The notes below the pieces were generated by a model. It was not told the origin of the DNA and made no database searches. It worked only from the letters and a program-made list of their open reading frames with translations. From positions 1 to 64,000 of the forward strand of contig NZ_JAILNU010000112.1 of NCBI RefSeq assembly GCF_024691275.1: a stretch of 64,000 nt of DNA. The letters are read 5' to 3'. Position 1 is the stretch's first letter; every line of letters begins with the position of its first letter. The translations under genes were made by a program, and so were the position numbers. Shown piece after piece: positions 58,165 through 64,000 of this stretch. The DNA comes from Ruminococcus sp. (GTDB taxonomy: Bacteria > Bacillota > Clostridia > Oscillospirales > Ruminococcaceae).

Positions 58165-58572
58165 TTATCCTCCTATAAAACTTTTTAAATACCAATCGCT
58201 TTTATCAACATAATAATTTATGCCGTTTTTTTCACACCAGTCAATGATCTTCTTCAAGGAGTATTTATCCTCGAAGATACGATAATCCGTAAGATTCTGT
58301 CCGCCGTCATCAACAGTTCCCCAGAACCGGTTCAGAAATTCCTTTTCATCTGTTATACTTTCAAAAAACTTTGCCAGCTTTTTATCGAATGTCTTAGTAT
58401 AGGCTTTTTCGGCTTCGTTTTTTTCAGTGAACGGAAACGGTATGGGATCTTCTATAAAATCGGCCTCATCACTGTCCTTATCAACGATAAGGTAAGTATA
58501 TGGATCAAACCAAAACTTTTCAGACTCAGCTCTGACAAGTTTAAAAACTTCATAATCTATTTTCAGTATCAT
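58165..58572 (-). CDS. Hypothetical protein
   Basis: 135-aa acidic ORF between tpiA and gpmI, co-directional; no family recognised. Confidence 0.65.
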   Translation of the reverse strand: MILKIDYEVFKLVRAESEKFWFDPYTYLIVDKDSDEADFIEDPIPFPFTEKNEAEKAYTKTFDKKLAKFFESITDEKEFLNRFWGTVDDGGQNLTDYRIFEDKYSLKKIIDWCEKNGINYYVDKSDWYLKSFIGG

Positions 58573-58625
58573 ATCATAATGCGAAGTTAAAATAGGGGCG
58601 GATAAAATCCGCCCTTCAGTTTATC

Positions 58626-59402
58626 TTAGCCGTTTACAGCAGCCTGAACGATTGTATTGAAGTCAGCAGCCTTGAGTGAAGCACCGCCGATAAGACCTCC
58701 GTCGATATCAGGCTGTGCAAGAAGCTCAGCAGCATTGCCTGCGTTCATAGAACCGCCGTACTGGATAGTTACAGCATCAGCTGTTGCCTGATCGTACTTC
58801 TTAGCAAGCTGAGCACGGATAAATGCACATACTTCCTGAGCCTGGTCAGGTGTAGCTGTAAGACCTGTACCGATAGCCCATACAGGCTCGTAAGCAATAA
58901 CAACGTTCTTAACCTGCTCAGCAGTTACGTCCCAGAGATCAAGCTTGATCTGACGAGCGATAACTTCCTCAGTGATGTTGCACTGACGCTCCCACTTGAG
59001 CTCGCCAACGCAAACGATAGGCTTGAGACCGGCATTAAGAGCTGCAAGAGTTCTCTTGTTTACAGTCTCGTCTGTCTCGCCGAAATACTGTCTTCTCTCG
59101 CTGTGACCGATAACAACGTACTCAACGCCGAGCTCTGTGAGCATATCAGCAGAAATTTCGCCTGTGAAAGCGCCGCTCTTCTCAAAGTGAACGTTCTCAG
59201 CACCAACCTTTACGTTGCTGCCTGCTGTTGTATTGATAGCTGTTTCGAGGTTTGTGAAAGGTACGCAAGCGATAACTTCGATCTTGCCCTCAGCATTAGC
59301 TACGAGAGGCTTGATAGCTTCGAGAAGCTCCTTAGCCTCGGGACGAGTCTTGTTCATCTTCCAGTTACCTGCAATGATTGCTTTTCTAAGATTCTTGTTC
59401 AT
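58626..59402 (-). CDS. tpiA: Triose-phosphate isomerase
   Basis: AGNWKMNK; IGHSERRQYFGE; AYEPVWAIGTG; YGGSMN. Confidence 0.98.
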   Translation of the reverse strand: MNKNLRKAIIAGNWKMNKTRPEAKELLEAIKPLVANAEGKIEVIACVPFTNLETAINTTAGSNVKVGAENVHFEKSGAFTGEISADMLTELGVEYVVIGHSERRQYFGETDETVNKRTLAALNAGLKPIVCVGELKWERQCNITEEVIARQIKLDLWDVTAEQVKNVVIAYEPVWAIGTGLTATPDQAQEVCAFIRAQLAKKYDQATADAVTIQYGGSMNAGNAAELLAQPDIDGGLIGGASLKAADFNTIVQAAVNG

Positions 59403-59420
59403 TGTAATTAACTCCTTAAA

Positions 59421-59645
59421 TCAGAATTTTATTTCTTCATCATCGTAATAAGGCAGCTTCTTTGGCTCATTATTGCAATTATTATTGCCGTTATTGCAGC
59501 CTATTTTTACACCCTTCTTTATAGGCGCGATAAAGAAGCCCACGATGATACCTATGAGGAAGCTGCAAACAGCAAACAGCCAAAATGCTATAGAGCTGTT
59601 CTTTATCTCCTCATTTATTTTGCATAGACAATTACATTTCTTCAT
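59421..59645 (-). CDS. Small single-TM Cys/Asn-rich membrane protein
   Basis: MKKCNCLCKINEEIKNSSIAFWLFAVCSFLIGIIVGFFIAPIKKGVKIGCNNGNNNCNNEPKKLPYYDDEEIKF; GGGGG RBS before ATG 59645. Confidence 0.75.
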   Translation of the reverse strand: MKKCNCLCKINEEIKNSSIAFWLFAVCSFLIGIIVGFFIAPIKKGVKIGCNNGNNNCNNEPKKLPYYDDEEIKF

Positions 59646-59680
59646 AACATTATCCCCCTTAGGAAAAAATACGGAATATT

Positions 59681-60133
59681 CTATCCAAAAAACAGCATGG
59701 ATTCGATGAGAATAATGAGGGAAGCGATGAAAATACATGAAAAAGCTGCTTCCTTGCTCAATGCGGGTTTAGGAATGAATTCCTTGACAACTGTTGGATC
59801 TTTACGTGAAACGTATATCATAGCTTTGTTGCCATATACAGTGAATCCATCTATTTCAGCCGAATATTCTACATTATCATAGTAATACCGCGTTTGATAT
59901 AACTCAGTATCCTCATTCTGCACAACATCCGCTCTTGTTCTGAACCATTTTCTTCTGGAAGGCGGCAGATTCAGAGTTTTATTGAAAATGCTCCGAAAGC
60001 CGAACCATAACATTTTGAATAGAAAAACATTGAAGCAGATCAAGACTATGAGTGTGATAATTAAGCCACAAATATCTTGTATGCCATCAATTTCTTTTAT
60101 ATAGTCTTCAAGCTCTTTCATATTAGCAATCAA
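59681..60133 (-). CDS. Hypothetical membrane protein
   Basis: Two TM segments flanking a soluble beta-rich part; between tpiA and pgk. Confidence 0.65.
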   Translation of the reverse strand: MIANMKELEDYIKEIDGIQDICGLIITLIVLICFNVFLFKMLWFGFRSIFNKTLNLPPSRRKWFRTRADVVQNEDTELYQTRYYYDNVEYSAEIDGFTVYGNKAMIYVSRKDPTVVKEFIPKPALSKEAAFSCIFIASLIILIESMLFFG

Positions 60134-60169
60134 GGGCGAATATCTCTATCCGCCCTATTGATTATAAAA

Positions 60170-61390
60170 TTACTTTTCAGCGATAGCTGCAACACCAGGA
60201 AGAACCTTACCCTCGAGGTATTCGAGAGAAGCACCGCCGCCTGTTGAGATGTGGCTCATCTTATCAGCAAAGCCGAGCTGGATAGCAGCTGTAGCAGAAT
60301 CGCCGCCGCCGATGATAGTTGTAGCATCAGCCTGTGCGAGAGCCTCACATACAGCAACTGTACCCTTCTTGAGTGTTGGGTTCTCAAATACGCCCATAGG
60401 TCCGTTCCAAACAACTGTCTTAGCAGACTTAGCAGCGTTTGCGAAGATCTCAGCTGTCTTAGGTCCGATATCAAGACCCATCATATCAGCAGGGATCTTG
60501 TCAGAGTCAACATACTCTACAGAGATCTCAGCGTCGATAGGATCAGGGAATGAAGGAGCGATAGCTGTATCTACAGGGAGAAGGATCTTCTTGCCGAGCT
60601 TCTCAGCCTTAGCAAGCATTTCCTTACAGTAGTCGAGCTTCTCGTCGTCAACGAGTGACTTACCGATAGAACCGCCCTGAGCCTTGATGAATGTATATGC
60701 CATACCACCGCCGATGATAAGTGTATCGCACTTCTCAAGGAGGTTAGAGATAACATTGAGCTTGTCAGCTACCTTAGCGCCGCCGAGGATAGCAACGAAT
60801 GGTCTCTCAGGAACTTCTACTGCATTACCGAGATACTGGATCTCCTTCTGCATGAGGTAACCTACAGCTGTTTCCTTAACGAACTTTGTAACGCCTGCTG
60901 TTGAAGCATGAGCTCTGTGAGCTGAACCGAAAGCGTCCATAACGAATACTTCGCCGTCAACGAGATCAGCAAGCTCCTTTGAGAACTCCTCGCCGTTCTT
61001 TGTCTCCTCGTTTCCGCGGAAACGTGTATTCTCAAGAACAACGATCTCGCCGTCGCTCATAGCAGCTACAGCCTTCTTTGCGTTTTCGCCGACAACTGTA
61101 TCATCAGCAGCAAAAGTAACCTTTGTGTTTACGAGCTCACCAAGTCTTGCTGCAGCAGGAGCGAGTGAGAACTTAGCCTCAGGGCCATTCTTTGGCTTGC
61201 CGAGGTGTGAGCAAAGAACTACCTTTGCACCATTCTCTACGAGCTTATTGATAGTTGGGAGTGCAGCCTGGATTCTGTTGTCGTTTGTGATAACGCCGTC
61301 CTTCATAGGAACGTTGAAATCAACTCTTACGAGAACCTTTCTGCCCTTAACGTTAATGTCTTCTACAGTAACCTTGTTTAAACCTGCCAT
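60170..61390 (-). CDS. pgk: Phosphoglycerate kinase
   Basis: [38 protein letters not shown]. Confidence 0.98.
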   Translation of the reverse strand: MAGLNKVTVEDINVKGRKVLVRVDFNVPMKDGVITNDNRIQAALPTINKLVENGAKVVLCSHLGKPKNGPEAKFSLAPAAARLGELVNTKVTFAADDTVVGENAKKAVAAMSDGEIVVLENTRFRGNEETKNGEEFSKELADLVDGEVFVMDAFGSAHRAHASTAGVTKFVKETAVGYLMQKEIQYLGNAVEVPERPFVAILGGAKVADKLNVISNLLEKCDTLIIGGGMAYTFIKAQGGSIGKSLVDDEKLDYCKEMLAKAEKLGKKILLPVDTAIAPSFPDPIDAEISVEYVDSDKIPADMMGLDIGPKTAEIFANAAKSAKTVVWNGPMGVFENPTLKKGTVAVCEALAQADATTIIGGGDSATAAIQLGFADKMSHISTGGGASLEYLEGKVLPGVAAIAEK

Positions 61391-61554
61391 TGGTATGACA
61401 TCCTTTCGTAATAAGATACATTGATAGCTGTTGTTATATTATTAACAACGTACAATACTATTTTACACTATTCTGAGAAAATTTGCAAGCGTTTCCGTAA
61501 TATTTTTCTTTAGAAATCGGAAAATTTTTTGTAAAGTTTTTTATTAGTATGGTA

Positions 61555-62325
61555 TTATGTATTCCGCGTAAGAAAATCCATACTGATATCATAAAATTCA
61601 TCAGCATTCGTAAGCATTGCAGGATGATCTCCGTTTTCAAAAAGATACATTCTGCCGTTTGGTATTTTTTGAAGCATTTTCGAAAACACCTGTTCGTAGT
61701 AATCATCATAAACACTATACATGAAACTATCTTTTTTACTGCCTGTCAGAAGTATATCTGCTTTGATATCACTGAGCGGTCTATGATAGAAATTCGCTGT
61801 TTTCTTTTCATGTCTAATAATTGCAGAGGTATCATTGACGACGATCTTTTACCAGTCGTCACCGTGCATATATTCATAAAATCCTCTTGCAGACGGATTT
61901 TTCAAGGCGTTTTCTCTGTCAGAAACAAGGCGTTCTACAAACTTTTTATCTGCTTTTTCTCCTTTAAAGCTGTCCGCTATGATCTTTTCAACAAGCTCAG
62001 GGACTTCAAGAGCGACATTTAGTGCGGCAATAGCTCCGCCGCTGCTGCCGATAATGTACACATCTTTATACTTTTTATGTCTAAGAAAGGATATGACCTG
62101 CTGTGCCTCATAAAACCAGAAATCAGAAGGAAATACATCAAGTCTGTCCGACTTGCCGTGCCCCAGAAAATCAATCAGCACAACTTTAAAGCGGCTGCTG
62201 TATTTGTTTGCAAATTCACTGAACATTTTTGACGAAGCTGTATTGCCGTGCAGAAATATCAGCGGCGTACCACTGCCGAACTCTTCATAATATATATTTT
62301 TATTACGGAATCTAAAAAAGCTCAT
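61555..62325 (-). pseudogene. Alpha/beta hydrolase interrupted by one in-frame TAA
   Basis: ORF to 61849 ends ...YMHGDDW*; the same frame continues KIVVNDTSAIIRHEKKTANFYHRPLSDIKADILLTGSKKDSFMYSVYDDYYEQVFSKMLQKIPNGRMYLFENGDHPAMLTNADEFYDISMDFLTRNT* (stop 61555-61557), supplying the expected C-terminal Asp/His region. Confidence 0.85.
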
Positions 62326-62393
62326 GATAGATACTCCTGTAAATCTAACTTATAAACTGATTATACATGATACAATGAACCATGTCAATAAAA

Positions 62394-62434
62394 AGCCGCA
62401 GTATTCCAGGTTGTAACAGAATACTGCGGCTTAT
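62394..62434 (-). terminator. Intrinsic terminator downstream of the decarboxylase beta subunit gene
   Basis: AAGCCGCAGTATTccaggttgtaacagAATACTGCGGCTT. Confidence 0.7.
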
Positions 62435-62457
62435 TAAATTATAAACTCATCAAGTTA

Positions 62458-63675
62458 TCACTTGAAAACAGCAAGTAAGAAGCCTGCTGCGATTGCAGAG
62501 CCGATAACACCTGCAACGTTCGGTCCCATAGCGTGCATGAGAAGGAAGTTTGAAGGATTAGCCTTCTGACCTTCCATCTGAGATACACGGGCAGCCATAG
62601 GAACAGCGGATACACCAGCTGAACCGATGAGCGGATTGATCTTTCCGCCTGAGAGCTTGTACATGATCTTGCCGACAAGAAGTCCGCCGATCGTTGAGAA
62701 GCAGAATGCTGTAAGACCAAGAACGATGATCTTGATAGTCTCAAGTGAGAGGAATCTCTCAGCAGCTGTTGTAGCGCCTACTGAGATTCCGAGGAATACA
62801 GTTACGATGTTCATAAGAGCGTTCTGAACTGTATCGGAAAGTCTCTCTGTAACTCCGCACTCTCTCCAGAGATTGCCGAGCATAAGGCATCCTACGAGAG
62901 GAGCTGTTGAAGGGAGAAGAAGGATAACGAACATAGCAACAATGATTGGGAAGATGATCTTCTCTGTCTTTGAAACTACACGAGTCTGCTCCATCTTTAC
63001 CTCTCTCTCCTTCTTTGTTGTGAGGAGCTTCATAAGAGGCGGCTGGATCATAGGGATAAGAGCCATATAAGAATAAGCTGCTATAGCGATCGGTCCAAGG
63101 AGCTCAGGAGCAAGTCTTGTTGTAAGGAAGATAGCTGTAGGACCGTCTGCACCACCGATGATACCGATGGAAGCAGCCTGATTTCCGCTGAATCCGAGAC
63201 ATACAGCTCCGAAGAATGCGAGGAAAACGCCCATCTGAGCAGCAGCTCCGAGGAGGAGGCTCTTAGGATTGGAGATAAGCGGACCGAAGTCTGTCATAGC
63301 ACCAACACCCATGAATATGAGTGAAGGATAAACGCCTGCCTTAACGCCTATGTAAAGAATGTCAAGGAGTCCTCCGTGAGCCATTATAGCTCCGTAGCTG
63401 TGGTAATATTCGCTTGACGGATCAAGGAACTCGTCCCAGAGATCCATGTGATAAAGTGCATCTGTTGAGCCTGCACCGAAGTAAGAAAGGTTTACGAGCA
63501 GACAGCCAAATGCGATACCAACGAGAAGGAGCGGTTCAAATTTCTTTTTGATTCCGAGGTAGAGAAGAACACATGATATAAATATCATGATAAGATTCTT
63601 CCAGCCCCCGTCAACGAAAAAGCTCTGGAAACCTGAATCGTTCCACAAAGTTTTCAGGGTTTCAAGAATATCCAT
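62458..63675 (-). CDS. Na+-translocating decarboxylase beta subunit (OadB/GcdB/MmdB family)
   Basis: GIIGGADGPTAIFLTTRLAPELLGPIAIAAYSYMALIP; MHAMGPNVAGVIGSAIAAG. Confidence 0.95.
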   Translation of the reverse strand: MDILETLKTLWNDSGFQSFFVDGGWKNLIMIFISCVLLYLGIKKKFEPLLLVGIAFGCLLVNLSYFGAGSTDALYHMDLWDEFLDPSSEYYHSYGAIMAHGGLLDILYIGVKAGVYPSLIFMGVGAMTDFGPLISNPKSLLLGAAAQMGVFLAFFGAVCLGFSGNQAASIGIIGGADGPTAIFLTTRLAPELLGPIAIAAYSYMALIPMIQPPLMKLLTTKKEREVKMEQTRVVSKTEKIIFPIIVAMFVILLLPSTAPLVGCLMLGNLWRECGVTERLSDTVQNALMNIVTVFLGISVGATTAAERFLSLETIKIIVLGLTAFCFSTIGGLLVGKIMYKLSGGKINPLIGSAGVSAVPMAARVSQMEGQKANPSNFLLMHAMGPNVAGVIGSAIAAGFLLAVFK

Positions 63676-63688
63676 CTATGTGCCCTCC

Positions 63689-64000
63689 TTATGCTATTAC
63701 AACAAGAGGAGCGCCTGTGTCAACTACAGAACCCTTGCTTGTAACGACCTGAGCAACTGTGCCGTCCTTTGGAGCAACTATCTCGTTTTCCATCTTCATA
63801 GCTTCGAGGATAACGAGTATCTGACCAGCCTTTACTGTATCACCCTGAGCAACATCGACTCTGATGATATTACCTGGCATTGGAGCTGTAACAGTCTCGC
63901 CTGCTGCAAGATTTACAGGAGCAGCAGGAGCGGGAGCAGCCGCCGGTGCAGGTGCTGCTGCTGCAGCAGGAGCAGCAGGAGCTGCCTGAGCGGGTGCAAG
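63689..64000 (-). CDS. Biotin/lipoyl carrier protein of the decarboxylase (truncated at window edge)
   Basis: Biotin motif VILEAMKMENEIVA; open upstream through an Ala/Pro linker (APAAPAAAAAAPAPAAAPAPAAPVNLAAGETVTAPMPGNI), so the track ORF start at 63880 is internal. Confidence 0.9.
   Translation of the reverse strand, partial: LAPAQAAPAAPAAAAAPAPAAAPAPAAPVNLAAGETVTAPMPGNIIRVDVAQGDTVKAGQILVILEAMKMENEIVAPKDGTVAQVVTSKGSVVDTGAPLVVIA

Noticed and set aside
63689-63880. 63-aa stand-alone biotinyl protein as listed in the ORF track
   Set aside because: The frame stays open upstream through an Ala/Pro linker to the window edge; the Met at 63880 is internal.

Overview
The window is a Clostridia-type (Ruminococcus-like) chromosomal segment, mostly minus-strand housekeeping genes. 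It opens with a truncated IS256/Mutator-type transposase, followed by clpC-like, clpX-clpP-tig, thrC-yraN-rnhB-rbgA-lepB-rplS, a radical-SAM pair, cdd, an LTA-synthase-like sulfatase, HtrA, nrdDG, pyrE, a large redox/TCA block, a heterodimeric ABC exporter, glycolytic genes (PFK, gpmI, tpiA, pgk) and the start of a Na+-pumping decarboxylase locus. No tRNA, rRNA or CRISPR array was recognised. Points that stand out: (1) a ~625-nt ORF-free transcription unit (about 22443-23069, minus strand) with a consensus -35, an intrinsic terminator, many internal hairpins and four copies of a GKTGAGTCCRAWG-like motif, a candidate large structured ncRNA that I cannot assign to a family; (2) a contiguous fumarase - HdrBCA - FlxDCBA-like - FrdBA - AAEx-family exporter cluster next to rex/icd/acn, read as a soluble, possibly electron-bifurcating fumarate-reduction and succinate-export module; (3) candidate Rex boxes at the acn and fumC promoters; (4) a probable 6S RNA next to the unknown ncRNA; (5) a 127-nt near-perfect hairpin between convergent genes; (6) a minimal apbE/eetA/eetB-like flavinylation locus; (7) an alpha/beta-hydrolase gene interrupted by a single in-frame TAA. 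All family names come from reading the translations; no database search was run.
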